Shown: positions 20,074 through 30,512 of the stretch, piece by piece | Numbering within the stretch: the stretch's first letter is position 1 | Layout: each line of letters opens with the position of its first letter | Assembly: GCA_001414485.1 (NCBI GenBank) | Contig: LLEY01000144.1 | Location: 62,001-126,000, forward strand | Direction: 5' to 3' | Length of the DNA: 64,000 bases | Origin: Calycina herbarum | Taxonomy: Eukaryota > Ascomycota > Leotiomycetes > Helotiales > Pezizellaceae | Translations under genes and position numbers: made by a program | Notes under the pieces: model-generated | Seen by the model: only the letters and a program-made list of their open reading frames with translations | Told to the model about the DNA's origin: nothing | The model's database searches: none

Positions 20074-22164
20074 GCATCTTTTTTCGATTTGTTTTACGCC
20101 ATCATTTTCCCTTTGATTACGGTCTATACATAGGTCTCGATTCTCTTCCACACTTGTGACTATATTTCAGGACGGCTTTGGGGTTGAAATGAAAGATAGA
20201 CATCATCTGTCCAGAGTTTTCTGGACCATTGCGAAGCGTTGTATAAGGGTATCGGTTGGCATGCGGGTTGTGTTGTGGTAGGATTGAAGGGCATTACAGC
20301 AAAAAGGATGGAAAAGTCAACGTACAAAATCGGCAACTTTTCAGAAAATGAAGGAACACAATTTGACAAATGGTAGTTATAAACGTGGAGTTCTTTAATG
20401 CGGATTGGGATGGATAGGCTACGTTGGGTGGGATCATTCACACAGGCATGGGCAAGGTGGAAAGCGAGCAATATTTGATTCTCAACGTTACGTGCGCTTG
20501 AATTGACTGGCAAAAAAACAAAATATCGTTTTCTTGGTGCATAGCGAAAGGGGTCTGGGGTCTCGTACAGGGTCTGGTTTCACTTGGTTTTACTGGAATC
20601 TGCTCTGTCAACGAACGAGAGCATACTGCAACTGTATCTGTACTATCGAGGAACACATCGTCTCAGCAAAAGATCACTCTTCATACGATTTCTCATCTAC
20701 ATGTCGCCATTGCCGATGCCGCGTATTTTTGCTTACAACAAAAAGAAAATTCTTCGGCATTCAGTATTCGATGGATACGTATTCGGGGAACTCTTTTGTC
20801 GTTGGCGGACTCGATTCGGATTGGCTGCTTATTCTTCGGGTCGTTGCTGCATTTGTGTTTTTGTTTCTCACACTTCTTGTTGTGTATTTTGATCTCAGTC
20901 TTTTTTTGTCCTTCCTGTTAATTTTCTAATCTTTCAAAGTCCTCTTTTTCCTTGTCTCATAATTTTATGTGTTGTGGTTCGTTGCTAGTGTGGTGCAGGG
21001 TGGGTGCGTCTTTTCGTTGGGAGGATGGATTGTGTATTGACTGTTGGATTTGGGGGGATGGGGGGGTTTGCGCGAAAAAAAAATCAAAATTTGGATGCTC
21101 GGGCATAAGGGCGGGATTTGGGCTGGTGGCGTGGTGTTGGTAGATAGGATGATGGATATTTATTTTGATTTCTGTTGTTGCTTAATCGAGGCGATGGAAT
21201 GGGAGGGGTTGGTTGTTTTAGGGGTCGGGAAATGTTTCGGGGGTGTGGGAAGGTGTGAAAGTTGTTTTTTCTTCTTTTCTCTCTCTGTCTCTCTTCGATG
21301 TAGTCAAGTTTTTTCCCTCGTGTAATGAGAATTCTCTTTTCTTTTCTTGCTTCTCTCTTTTCCCCTTTCTCCGAAGAGAAAAGTGATGATGAGGAAAGAT
21401 GGAGAAGGGTGGCCTGAATGTGGAAGGGCTTTGTAGTAGAATACCAGAATTCAGTGGCACCGTAAAATACAATCATTGGCTCTGAAATCTTCGTGTCCAT
21501 CCCGAAGTCACCGCGTGTTTGAAGTAAGAGAAACGAGTGAAACTCTGACAACACCCAGGGCCAGTGATAGACTAACTTCGTAAAATTTCCGACCACAAAG
21601 CTAGGATTTTGTCCTAATTATATGACATAATTGAAGTTTTACCCCATCTATTTTGCTTCTATAACTTTTTTTCAATACTAAGGGTACAATATCAACTCCT
21701 GGTGTTGCTGTAAATGGTGGGGTGTCGTCAGGGTTTCGCTCGTTTCTTTTACTATTATCTATCTTATAATCCTTACTAATTTGAAAATGTCCGAACTCTC
21801 TAAAAATTAAAGCCGGAATTCTTGAAGACGCTGGGAAACTCACCAGCCTTCAGGGGGTTTCTTTGTGTTTCATTCCCTAAGCGAGATCCTGTGCTCCGAG
21901 AGGGCGGGACTTCCCGTACCAGGAGAGCTCGAGATGGGGGGCGAGTACAAGAAAAAGGTAAGTCTAAGTTCCAGGTCTTGGTGTGTTATATTGAGTTGAT
22001 TTCTTGCTATTCGCTGTCAAAGTCATCATCACCCCAAAGCCAAAACTCCAAGTTCAGAAAAACCAATAAAAGCTAACGCTCAGATATCTTGGAAATTACA
22101 GATCTGCTCTATGGCTCCCTCTATTCGCTTCCATGGAACAAGTGCCCTGGCTTATACTCACGCC
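20074..22164. other. About 2.1 kb intergenic, no gene recognised
   Basis: Begins with the 3' untranslated region of the RNA-binding protein gene. G/T-rich and CTCTCT-rich segments occur around 21000-21350. An AT-rich block at about 21600-21800 has one short minus frame of no recognisable family; it may be a degraded repeat. No domains seen. Confidence 0.4.
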
Positions 22165-23262
22165 TCAAATCTCCTCAACCTTGTAATCGGTTCGTGCATT
22201 TGGATTTGGATTTGGATTTGGATGAGAAGGACTCCAGTTAGGATGAGAAGCGAAAGTTTGAGGAATTTGTTGCTGATGCTCCGGATTGTAGAATGATTGC
22301 GGTCCTTGATATTGCTGAGAACTTATCTCCAACATAGGAATATTATTTGTCGAAGCCATTCCTGCCATGGGCGACCCGGTTCCATAAGTTTGCTGCTGTG
22401 GGAATGGAAAGCTGCCACTCCAGCCGACCTGTGCTCCAGGAGACATATTCGTGGAGGCTGGGCTGGGAGCATGGATATGATGGATGTTTGTAAAGTTTTG
22501 GTTGTGTGTGTGTTCTGAGCTATAGGTATGAAGACTTGGCTGGGAGGTGGGGCTCTGTGAGGGTGCTTGCTGGGTTGGTTGGGGCTGAGGAAGGTGTCTC
22601 TTACGGTAGCGGATGATGGTTAGGAGGGCACTTATTAGGAGGACAATAAAGCCTACGGAGCGGCCAATTATTGGATCTAGTCGTATTGATCTGCTGGCTG
22701 TGGGGGACGACGAGGGGGTCGATATTGAAGAGAAGGTTGTGGATGGTGTTGGCGACGGTGTACTCTTTTTTTCAGGGTCGGCTACTATGGGATTGTTAAC
22801 TGTATGATTTGCCCATGTGGGGATTTAAAAACGTACTAGAAGTCGGCGCTCCTAGCAATGCAGTGGTCGATAGAGAGCCTCCACCTATACCTCTTTCATT
22901 CGTAGTTGTTGCCGAAGAAGATGGGGCTCCCCCTTGGTTGCAGTACTGGGTGTAGAGTACAAGTGCGGAGGTAACGTCTTCCCCTGAAGTGGAAGAACAC
23001 ATACGGTGAACGGAATTTATAACCGAGTTTAGATTCGCACTGGAATTGTCGTCTTTTGTACAAGCACACGACGGAAGCTCAGTTTGCCTCGTGGGCACTC
23101 TCTTTGATCAAGCCACTGGATGGCATAAGAAACCCCCGAGCGGGCACTTGGTGCAAGAGGCACGAAGCCTGGGTGATGGGTGATATAAACAGTCGCTGCA
23201 GGTGCTGCAGTTACAGTGGCCGAGAGGTTCAGTATAGAAATGATCCTTGAAAGTAAAGGCAT
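22165..23262 (-). pseudogene. CFEM-like cysteine-rich single-pass membrane protein, apparently frameshifted
   Basis: From the ATG at 23262: a signal peptide, a short cysteine-rich ectodomain ending in a SCACTKD motif and a later YCNQG, a Ser/Thr/Pro stalk, one transmembrane helix (near VGFIVLLISALLTII) with a following basic YRKRH stop-transfer, and a Pro/Gln/His-rich cytoplasmic tail with an NPNPNPN repeat. This is the layout of fungal surface sensors or CFEM-like anchors. Two breaks spoil it. The reading frame must change between ECP and LPSC (around 23078-23098) with no intron possible, and a very short 37 bp GT-AG intron (22800-22836) is needed before the stalk. The Cys I would expect after the LAP motif is Ser. 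Either a decaying gene or an assembly indel. Confidence 0.5.
22199..22222 (+). repeat. (TTTGGA)4 hexamer repeat in a coding region
   Basis: Four tandem TTTGGA units. Read on the minus strand they encode the Asn-Pro repeat in the cytoplasmic tail of the CFEM-like protein. Confidence 0.85.
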
Positions 23263-24841
23263 CGTTTGTTCGTAAAGTAAACAAATAGATTGCCGATAAT
23301 GCAGGTTCGGGAAGAATTAAAAGGCAAAAAGGAGTCGATGCTTCTTTCCAGCCACTGTTAAATCAATCCACGAACCTTCGAAAGGCAGCACACGGGCTTA
23401 TGCCATGTACTTCCGTTGTCACCTCCTCTTTTGGGTTGCATTCACATATGCCCCTCATCACGGAACTCCTCTGACTCCGCAATAAATAGACTCTAGAAGA
23501 AGCGCGAACGGCTGGACGCCACCGAGAAGCTCATAACGTTTCGTGGAACATAAGCTTAAATAATGACAGGAATAAACGAGAAAACAATAAACGTACGAGT
23601 AAGCGGTGCTACCACTAGTTCGCTTCACAAACCCTTTTTGAGAAGGTTGCAGTTGAAAATGCTCGTTTCAAGTTGCCAGTCAGTGTCGTTTCTAAGCAGC
23701 TTGGGGATTTCGACGGTTATTATTGCAGTAAAGCCTCTTGGATATATATTTCTTGGTACGCCACAGAGTGTACGGGTAGATACAGTGAGTTGCGAGTTAA
23801 GCTTGAATTTGCCCACTTTTTTTGTAATCCGAGCTTTTTTTTATCAAGGCCTTCACTCTCTTTTCTTTAGAAGACAGCAAATAAAAGTACTCTGAAAGAG
23901 ACGAGGCCTAGCTAGAAAGAAGCGCCATATCTAATTATCACTCTTCTATATCACTTATTAATTCGAAGTAAGTATAATAAAAGTAAACTAAAAGATAAAT
24001 AATTCTTAAAATAACCCCTTTTCTTAAAAAGATATTTTTTTTTTTTTTACTACCCCTGTAAGGCCGATAGACTATGCTAAGGCCCTATAAAAATTAAGAT
24101 AGATATAAAATTGTCTGTTTTGGTCTTATAAAGTTTATAGAGGATAAGGGGATATATAAGCCTCTTCTTTCCTGTTCTTATAAATAGTATATTATATGTT
24201 GTTGTTAATTAATAGGTAAAAGAGTGTCTAAAATGGGGGGTTATGCATCTATTTGTGCTACTTCACCCCATTAGTCTATAAATTCAAGAGTTGAACGAGT
24301 GAATAAACATATCCACCTCGATGAGAATCAGGATATACTACCCCTTTAGTAACCAAAAATAAACTTGCGGAGAGAGAACTCTTTTGTATATGTAAAGATA
24401 GGGAAATCCAAACAACATCAAGAGAAATTATCGCAACAATCGAGAAGTAAATTCAAGTCAACATGACAAAAAGAAATAGAGATTCAGTCTTCGCTCCGTG
24501 TACTCTGGCATATATACTCATAGATGAACAGATACCATTCAACCTAATCCCACACGATTTTTATCAGGTATAAAATTCTTCGATGAGATATCATGCGGGC
24601 ATGCGGATAATAGCTCTGCGCTAAACATCCGATCCGAGATCCGGTACTTAGTGGTCTCCCCACAACTAGAACCAATTCTATTGCAACGTCAACTTAGAAT
24701 TCTTCGTAGCCAGGCAAACATGGCATCATTTCCACCAAAAACAAAATCGATGAAAGAAGGCCCCCACCCTCCCCATCCATATATGCGGTTTTTTGTTGTC
24801 GAAAACGGATTGCGGGGGGTGAAGTTTGGGACCTCATTATA
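23263..24841. other. Gene-free region with an AT-rich, RIP-like island
   Basis: No gene recognised. From about 23880 to 24230 the sequence is dominated by A and T with abundant TA steps, a long T run and degenerate TATAAA-like blocks. This resembles a RIP-mutated repeat remnant. It lies between the frameshifted CFEM-like gene and the transporter. Confidence 0.45.
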
Positions 24842-26311
24842 TTAATGTCTATGTAACCTATCTATATAGACAACCTCTCCCTCAACTACATCACCAGGTA
24901 CACCCCCAGTCTCGACAGGAGCATAGAGATATTGTTCTCTATCAGGGTTCTTCCAGACCAAGTATAACCTCAACACCAATGCCATCATAGTACCAAGCGC
25001 CATCAACGCTGCGCTCACTCCCAGGCCTCGAGGATGAGCAGGCTCATCCTCAGCTCTCCACCAGGGCTTCACTCCAGCCGGAGAAAATATAGAAGCAAGT
25101 TGTGCGGCACCCAGAAGCATCGTCAATAGCACCCCTTGCTTGAAATCTGACCCCTCGCTGCCCAAACCCCAAGCAATGATGATAGTCATCGCACCATAAG
25201 TTCCTATGCAAGCGGGGAATATCCCGACGAATGACCACCACAGATTCCATTCAAAAACAGCAACCAAGGACATAATGACGAAGCCTGTGGCCGAAAGAAA
25301 CATACAAGCTACAACGAAATAGCCTCGTGTTTGCTTTTTGTCCGACACCCTCGCCACGATAAAAATCCCGATGATAGAAACAAGATATGGAGCCATGATG
25401 AGGAGATTAAAGATCAAATGTGATGGCTCCAAATCTGATATTACCGTGAAGAAGAAGTATGGCACGGAAACAAAGGATATTCGAGAACGTACAGCGAGGT
25501 AGCAAGGTGCTGGTGCAATGACCAAATTGCAACAAATGAACATGGCTACAAGTATAAGTTCTTTGGGATCGAAAAAGGCCCTCAACTTTTGTTTCCAGGA
25601 TGTCGAAACGTTGGGATTGTGGAATGCTTTAGGAGGGAAATTGTCCATAGAAGCAGTGAGTTTCCACCATAATGTGAGCGCGACGATGAGACCTAGGATG
25701 CCATCGATAACGAAGAGCGCCTGCCAGCTGAGAATGGACATATATTTCATGATTCTAACGGAAGCAGAGAGAAGTGGTCCAGCCACAACAATCTCAGCGG
25801 GAGATACGGCGACGAACATAGCAGCAGCAGTAGCCATTTTGTTACTTGGAAGTTTCGATACCGATAGTAACAACGCTCCGGGGAAGACCGCACCGCCGAG
25901 TCCAAGCAATGACCGTACGGCGAGCAATATTTCGGTTGAGGGAGCAATCGTTTGCGCCAGGACCAACATAGCCTGTATACTTGTCGTGATTATAGCGAGC
26001 TTGCGGATATTCACAGTCCGCCATATCAACAGCAACCATGCGAATGCGAAAAGTACAAATTTGGTGTCTGTGTACAATTCTTCGGACTCTTCCTGTTTCA
26101 GTTTGAAGTAGGCTGCCAGTCCGGCGGTTCTTGCTTGTCCAACAACTATTATATGTGAGCTGCTGTTCATAAGGTGAGTACTTTTATGAGACTTACAGAA
26201 ATCATCTAATTGCCACCAGATATATGGGAGGAGAAGGTAGAATGTAGAGCCGGAATGAGGGGGATTTACCGACGAGCCGATTCTCTTTTCTAGATCTCCT
26301 GGGGAGGCCAT
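24842..26311 (-). CDS. MFS transporter, anion:cation symporter (allantoate permease-like) family
   Basis: Exons 26197-26311 and 24842-26145 encode 472 residues with about ten to twelve hydrophobic segments. The C-terminal half matches Dal5/Tna1-type symporters (LDPKELIL-like loop, SDKKQTRGYF between segments, WGLGSEGSDFKQGV, YLVWKNPDREQ at the end), which import small organic anions, vitamins or amides. A 51 bp intron (26146-26196) is a multiple of three and stop-free, so it can be missed; splicing it out restores the family's DxxxxGxARTAGL motif. The N-terminal motif reads DDFFVGQ instead of the usual DRxNIGN, and the second helix is divergent, so activity is uncertain. It is the first gene of the accessory block that continues to 35 kb. 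Confidence 0.8.
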   Translation of the reverse strand: MASPGDLEKRIGSSVNPPHSGSTFYLLLPYIWWQLDDFCKSHKSTHLMNSSSHIIVVGQARTAGLAAYFKLKQEESEELYTDTKFVLFAFAWLLLIWRTVNIRKLAIITTSIQAMLVLAQTIAPSTEILLAVRSLLGLGGAVFPGALLLSVSKLPSNKMATAAAMFVAVSPAEIVVAGPLLSASVRIMKYMSILSWQALFVIDGILGLIVALTLWWKLTASMDNFPPKAFHNPNVSTSWKQKLRAFFDPKELILVAMFICCNLVIAPAPCYLAVRSRISFVSVPYFFFTVISDLEPSHLIFNLLIMAPYLVSIIGIFIVARVSDKKQTRGYFVVACMFLSATGFVIMSLVAVFEWNLWWSFVGIFPACIGTYGAMTIIIAWGLGSEGSDFKQGVLLTMLLGAAQLASIFSPAGVKPWWRAEDEPAHPRGLGVSAALMALGTMMALVLRLYLVWKNPDREQYLYAPVETGGVPGDVVEGEVVYIDRLHRH

Positions 26312-26989
26312 TATTGGTGATCAAAAGTATATTGTGAAGTGATAGAAAAGCCAGAAGGGGTTGAGACTCCGGAAAACGGGAATCTCAATAACTCGAAATT
26401 GAGACTCAAAAATTCGTAGTTCACGATTACTCCAAAATTTGGGGGAGTGTCTTAACGCTCTATTTCCTGCAAAATGCATGCCATTAAGAAAGCCGAACCG
26501 GATGGTGCATTCATGGCAAGTTGTGACGGGTTAGGACCACTCTTAAAATTATCCACCAATCGTATAAATTTCCGAACACCCCTGATGAGCACATCACAGA
26601 CCAAATGATACTCGCTAACAGTGGGATATCACAGAGCCAGGAAGTTAAATGAATAACATTTTAAAACCGATGGTCAATGGTTTTAGGTGGGAGGGTCTTA
26701 GGTTGTTGAATGTACTGGAATTTACGTCTACGGAAATAAATGATTCTAAAAAGTTCGGATAATTAAAGTATATTATTATTTGAGCTAGACGAAGCAGTGG
26801 CTCAAGCCGTGCAATCACCACTTTCACTTCCAAAATCCACTACTCATCGCATCAAACAGATTCTATAACGTAATTGTCCCAGCGATTCTTCTGACCCTGT
26901 TTCCTCTGAGTACTGCTACAGAAGTGACGGAGCTAGTTCTCGAATTTTGGATTGCTCATAAGAGACCTATGTACGCCATTAGTCAAGTT
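26312..26989. other. Intergenic, no gene seen
   Basis: About 680 bp between two minus-strand genes. It contains the transporter promoter and the terminator of the next gene; nothing else recognised. Confidence 0.4.
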
Positions 26990-27661
26990 CTACGAGAGGG
27001 AAAAAAGGGGAACATACTTAAGTGGCACACAACCCATGAAACCCAGTGAGCTTTCGGTTATCGACATATCATTGGCAAGGAAAGTCTCATTATACGCGTT
27101 CTTGATGGTTTGTCTGATCGTTTTGGCACAATGCCTAACATGATGAATGCTGCCAACCAATCCTGGGACCATCTCCTTTTTCAGAGCAACTGCCAATGCC
27201 AATTTCTGCAAAACAAACGTGCAATGCTCATCATGCCAATAATGCGTAAAAGCCCGAAGGGAGTCTCCAGATTCTAGACGCGATATGTTTGCGGGAATTG
27301 TCAAATTGGTATCGTGGAACCATGGCCGATCTTGAAAAGGTTGATATTCGTCGTTGCCGTCGGGAAATGTACACTCTGGAGGTGCCCAATATCGACCCAT
27401 TGGCTCATAACTGCAACCTCTTGACCTGGCTTCTTGAGCTGTCTTTCCGCAATCTGTATATACGTAGTAGCCCGAGTCCCCCTTCGACCAAGGTAACCGT
27501 ACAATAGTGATCATGAAAGCTGCTAGTGCAAAGCTGACTGTACAACCGAGTAGAATTGAGAGAATTGGAAAACCACGACGTTTGACTGTAGGGAATTCTG
27601 CGATATCGCTGGCGCTTTGAGAGTCATTGTCCTTGTAACGTTCTTCGCCATCGAGGTCCAT
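26990..27661 (-). CDS. Single-pass membrane protein with two HxxHC motifs (UstYa/DUF3328-like), paralogue 1
   Basis: A 223-residue single-exon protein. The ATG at 27661 is the first in frame. An N-terminal cytoplasmic segment leads to a transmembrane helix at about 31-54, then a luminal domain with CGKTAQEA (71-78), RGCSYEP, and two HxxHC motifs, HDEHC (143-147) and HVRHC (174-178). It ends near GFMGCV. In UstYa-type oxidases paired HxxHC motifs bind copper and act in peptide cyclisation; this family has the same architecture but otherwise differs, so I infer a related metal-dependent membrane enzyme rather than a true UstYa. Paralogues lie at 29379 and 34145, and a secreted peptide gene is next door. 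Confidence 0.72.
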   Translation of the reverse strand: MDLDGEERYKDNDSQSASDIAEFPTVKRRGFPILSILLGCTVSFALAAFMITIVRLPWSKGDSGYYVYTDCGKTAQEARSRGCSYEPMGRYWAPPECTFPDGNDEYQPFQDRPWFHDTNLTIPANISRLESGDSLRAFTHYWHDEHCTFVLQKLALAVALKKEMVPGLVGSIHHVRHCAKTIRQTIKNAYNETFLANDMSITESSLGFMGCVPLKYVPLFSLS

Positions 27662-28391
27662 GATCGTTGGGGAATCAGTTGAGAAAGTGGGATTATTGAA
27701 GGTTGAGTGCAATGATTTAGAAAAATGAAGAAGTCGAGAGGTATGCTGGAGATGGTGAAAAATTTTGGCGTAAAGAAGAAGAAGAAACAACTTGAGTGAG
27801 TGGAGAGGCCGTACTGGAACGAACCTAGCGAGAAACAGACTGAGGCCTCAGGGCTCTTGGTGATCGGCTACATTTACAATAACTATCCAATCAAGTGAAA
27901 AACGACTTGTTAGTCTCCATCCACTTAGAAATAAGCACTAGTCCTGCACTCAAGTGGTTGTCATAAATTTTCCGAAGAATTCTATGCCGAGCACTTGCCG
28001 GAGCAAATCCACCCACTTATGTACACTTGTGGTACAGTACAGCAGACGCGGCGAAAACGAAAAACAATTATGGCAAGCCGTCACGACAACGTGACCCGTG
28101 AGCAAGATTGCAACATCTTTGAGATTGACGAGGAAGGCCGACACGACCTCGTACCTTGAACACTCTCCGGATGGGGTCTGTAGCGAGACCATCAACACAT
28201 TTCCATGTCCGCTAGCCATGCATTTTTAACGAGACCAAACAGAGGAGTAAAAGATATAAAACTGATGTCCAAGAAGCTTCTATAAACCATCATCTCCAAC
28301 ATCTTCACTCCAAGCATCCATCTCAACCACTCTCTCTCTACCTCAAACGACTCTCCTCACCAAGAATTCATTCATCCTTTCAATCGCAAAT
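27662..28391 (+). other. Divergent promoter region of paralogue 1 and the secreted peptide gene
   Basis: No gene seen. The plus side ends in a TATA box at 28255-28261 and a CT/CA-rich leader typical of highly expressed fungal genes. Confidence 0.5.
28255..28261 (+). promoter_or_regulatory. TATA box of the secreted peptide gene
   Basis: TATAAAA about 135 bp before the ATG at 28392, followed by a leader with CATCTCCAACATCTTCACTC-type pyrimidine-rich sequence. Confidence 0.55.
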
Positions 28392-28623
28392 ATGAAGTTC
28401 ACCATCACCACACTTTTCTTGGCTACCATCCTCGGAATGGCTATTGCTGCCCCAGTCAAGAGAGACGACGCTGTTGCCACCACCGAGACTGGTGCTTTCG
28501 AAGAAGAGAAGACCATCGTTGTAAGTAGAATAATTTCGTATCGATTTTGACATGGAATATTTGCTAACTGTGAAACAGATTGTCCGTGTTAAGGGTGAGG
28601 AGGTTGAGGAGTCTGAGTCGTAG
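28392..28623 (+). CDS. 57-residue secreted peptide precursor with a Kex2-type site
   Basis: Two exons, 28392-28520 and 28579-28623, joined by a standard 58 bp intron (GTAAGT, TGCTAAC, CAG). The product starts with a clean signal peptide (MKFTITTLFLATILGM, then an AIAAP cleavage region). VKR follows, a dibasic Kex2 site just after the signal peptide. The remaining mature part is about 33 residues, highly acidic (EEEK, GEEVEESES) and free of cysteine, aromatic except one Phe, and repeats. It could be a secreted acidic peptide, a propeptide, or a precursor processed by neighbouring enzymes. It sits between two UstYa-like genes, the arrangement seen in fungal RiPP clusters, but it lacks repeated cores. 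Too small and spliced to appear in simple ORF lists. Confidence 0.7.
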
Positions 28624-29378
28624 ATTTGGAGCCTCTACGATAAGGTTGGGATGTTTGGAGAAGCTTTGTGAAGGATGAGAGGTTACTGGGTGCAGGTCTG
28701 CCAAAGATGGCTTGTGGGGGGATGACTATGCTGGACCATTCAAAAACACTTCAAATGAGCTCAGAATTCAAGTTAAAAATCACCAAAGTGCCAATGCCTC
28801 ATATATATTCACGTGAACTACTGAAGAAAGATCTCAAATCAGCGAGCTAGAACCGTCATGTAATGTTCATGGAAAGAGATTGTGCCAAATCTCATGGGTA
28901 ATTTTGGTTTTCAAATTCAACGGAAGGACGCAAAATATTCCCTCCTGGGTACACTTATGTATTCAAATTTCAAGTCTGAAGCTTAGAAATAAATTATAAT
29001 TAGCCGAGAAAATCAGCAATTCTCCCTAATGGAGGCAAGCCCATACTATATGCTAGACTTTATTCTATTCTTTCGTTTCGAATGGGTTTTTAAGCTTTCA
29101 ATTCAACTTTGCACTTGGTCTAGTAGAATGAAATGAAAATTTTATTGTTGTTGTTTTTTGGTCATTTTCATATTTATTCCATACCGAACAGATGGGACAC
29201 CTCCTTGTATGAATTATTTTCCTTATGCATTATCTTCCAGTGAAGACTTTATGCTGTCTCATAAAGAGGGCAACCTTTTCTACAAATTGATACCCACAAC
29301 CCGCTTCCCCATTTGCTTCCTCAAATTGGCGATACTGTTTCCTCAGGAATTTTGACAAGCTAATTAAGAAATCACCCC
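28624..29378. other. Intergenic, no gene seen
   Basis: About 750 bp, AT-rich toward the right. Contains the 3' end of the peptide gene and the terminator of the minus-strand gene. Nothing else recognised. Confidence 0.4.
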
Positions 29379-30065
29379 TCAAAATAAAGCAACACACCCC
29401 TTCATGGTCATGGTTACTTTCAACCCAAGTGTTTTCAAATCAGCGATTTTCTCTTTGCCATCCTCTCGAACATAATTTCGTGTGATTTTGGCGCAATGCT
29501 GAGAATGCTCCTCATCAGCGGTCTTCGAATCGATGAGCGGCAAGCGTTGTTCCATCGCCATGGCCAGTTTCCTCCAAGTATAAAGACAATGCTCATCGTG
29601 ATATTGCCATGTGGTATAAACATGGCTATAAAAGCCCCTCCTCAAATCCAACATTTCCGTCTCGTTCAAAGGCTGTCTGAGAAATGGATCCGCGAACCAG
29701 CTTAGATCGCTGAATACATCGTAGTCTTGTTGGGCGTCGATAAAATAGCAGGCGTCTGGCACCCATGAGCTGAGCATAGGTTCGTAGTGGCAGCCATTCA
29801 TGATTGCATCTTCCGGTGTTCTTCCACAGAAAGTATTGTCTGGCACTTCGGGTCGAAAAAGATTTGCAGAGAGTTGATGCATATGAGAGAGAAATAAAAG
29901 GAGGATGAGTGCGAAGAACGCAGTTGTCATTGCAGCAAGCCCAAGTAAATATTTTGTTTTCGTAGAAATTTGCCGTGGACGATTCAGGTTGTCTTTGAGA
30001 TCGAGCTCGGCGAACTCGTCGGGGAGTAGGGGATTCTGAGATTCTTCATCTTTCTTTGCCGCCAT
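29379..30065 (-). CDS. Single-pass membrane protein with two HxxHC motifs (UstYa/DUF3328-like), paralogue 2
   Basis: A 228-residue single-exon protein; the first in-frame ATG is at 30065. Layout matches paralogue 1: acidic N-terminus, a transmembrane helix at about 39-60, FCGRTPEDA (79-87), NGCHYEPM, WVPDAC, a DVFSDLSWF segment, then HDEHC (156-160) followed by LYTWRKL, HSQHC (187-191), and a GCVALF end. The shared blocks with paralogues 1 and 3 (CGxxxxEA, GCxxxPM, W(A/V/I)P, HxxHC twice, WRK) show common descent, but divergence is large, so the duplication is old. Predicted ER or secretory-pathway membrane protein with a luminal metal site; the enzymatic role is inferred. Confidence 0.72.
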   Translation of the reverse strand: MAAKKDEESQNPLLPDEFAELDLKDNLNRPRQISTKTKYLLGLAAMTTAFFALILLLFLSHMHQLSANLFRPEVPDNTFCGRTPEDAIMNGCHYEPMLSSWVPDACYFIDAQQDYDVFSDLSWFADPFLRQPLNETEMLDLRRGFYSHVYTTWQYHDEHCLYTWRKLAMAMEQRLPLIDSKTADEEHSQHCAKITRNYVREDGKEKIADLKTLGLKVTMTMKGCVALF

Positions 30066-30512
30066 TTCTGCATCCAACAAGAACTGTGAAGTGAAAATAA
30101 GACAGTTGAACGAGTGCAAGAGGTTGTTTGTTGAGATTTACTTAGCAGTTTAAAATAGCAAGTCACAATCACTTCAGGATCAGAATCTTCTAGCTAGACA
30201 CAACAACAACAATATTAGGGGCAGGGCAGGGGTAGTGTAGTCGTTACAAGTTGCTTTCTACGCAACAACTTGCCATGCTTGGCATGAATGCAAGTAGAGT
30301 GGGGGTGGAATGGTGGATCTCGCTTAGTTGCGTTGCATCAGGGGAGATGCCGAGGTGGGCGGCTTTTGATACCTCCAGTATTTTACGAGACAAGTCCACT
30401 TAGGTAATTGTTTGCAGTTGTTGGCACTTGTTGGATATGGGATGGTTGAAGGGGTTAAATTTGTATTTTAAATCCTCTGCTAGACGCAGCCTACTACCAC
30501 CCTTGTTGGTTT
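30066..30512. other. Intergenic, no gene seen
   Basis: About 450 bp holding the promoter of paralogue 2 and the 3' flank of the regulator gene. Confidence 0.4.

Noticed and set aside
19484..20116. 210-codon plus frame inside the RNA-binding protein gene
   Set aside because: Alternative frame of the Gly-rich region; the real frame has two RanBP2 fingers and a longer open stretch.
25518..26111. 197-codon plus frame opposite the MFS transporter
   Set aside because: Antisense shadow of the hydrophobic coding sequence.
28392..28623. The peptide as a classical dikaritin precursor
   Set aside because: Only one KR site and no repeated core peptides; kept only as a possible, atypical precursor.
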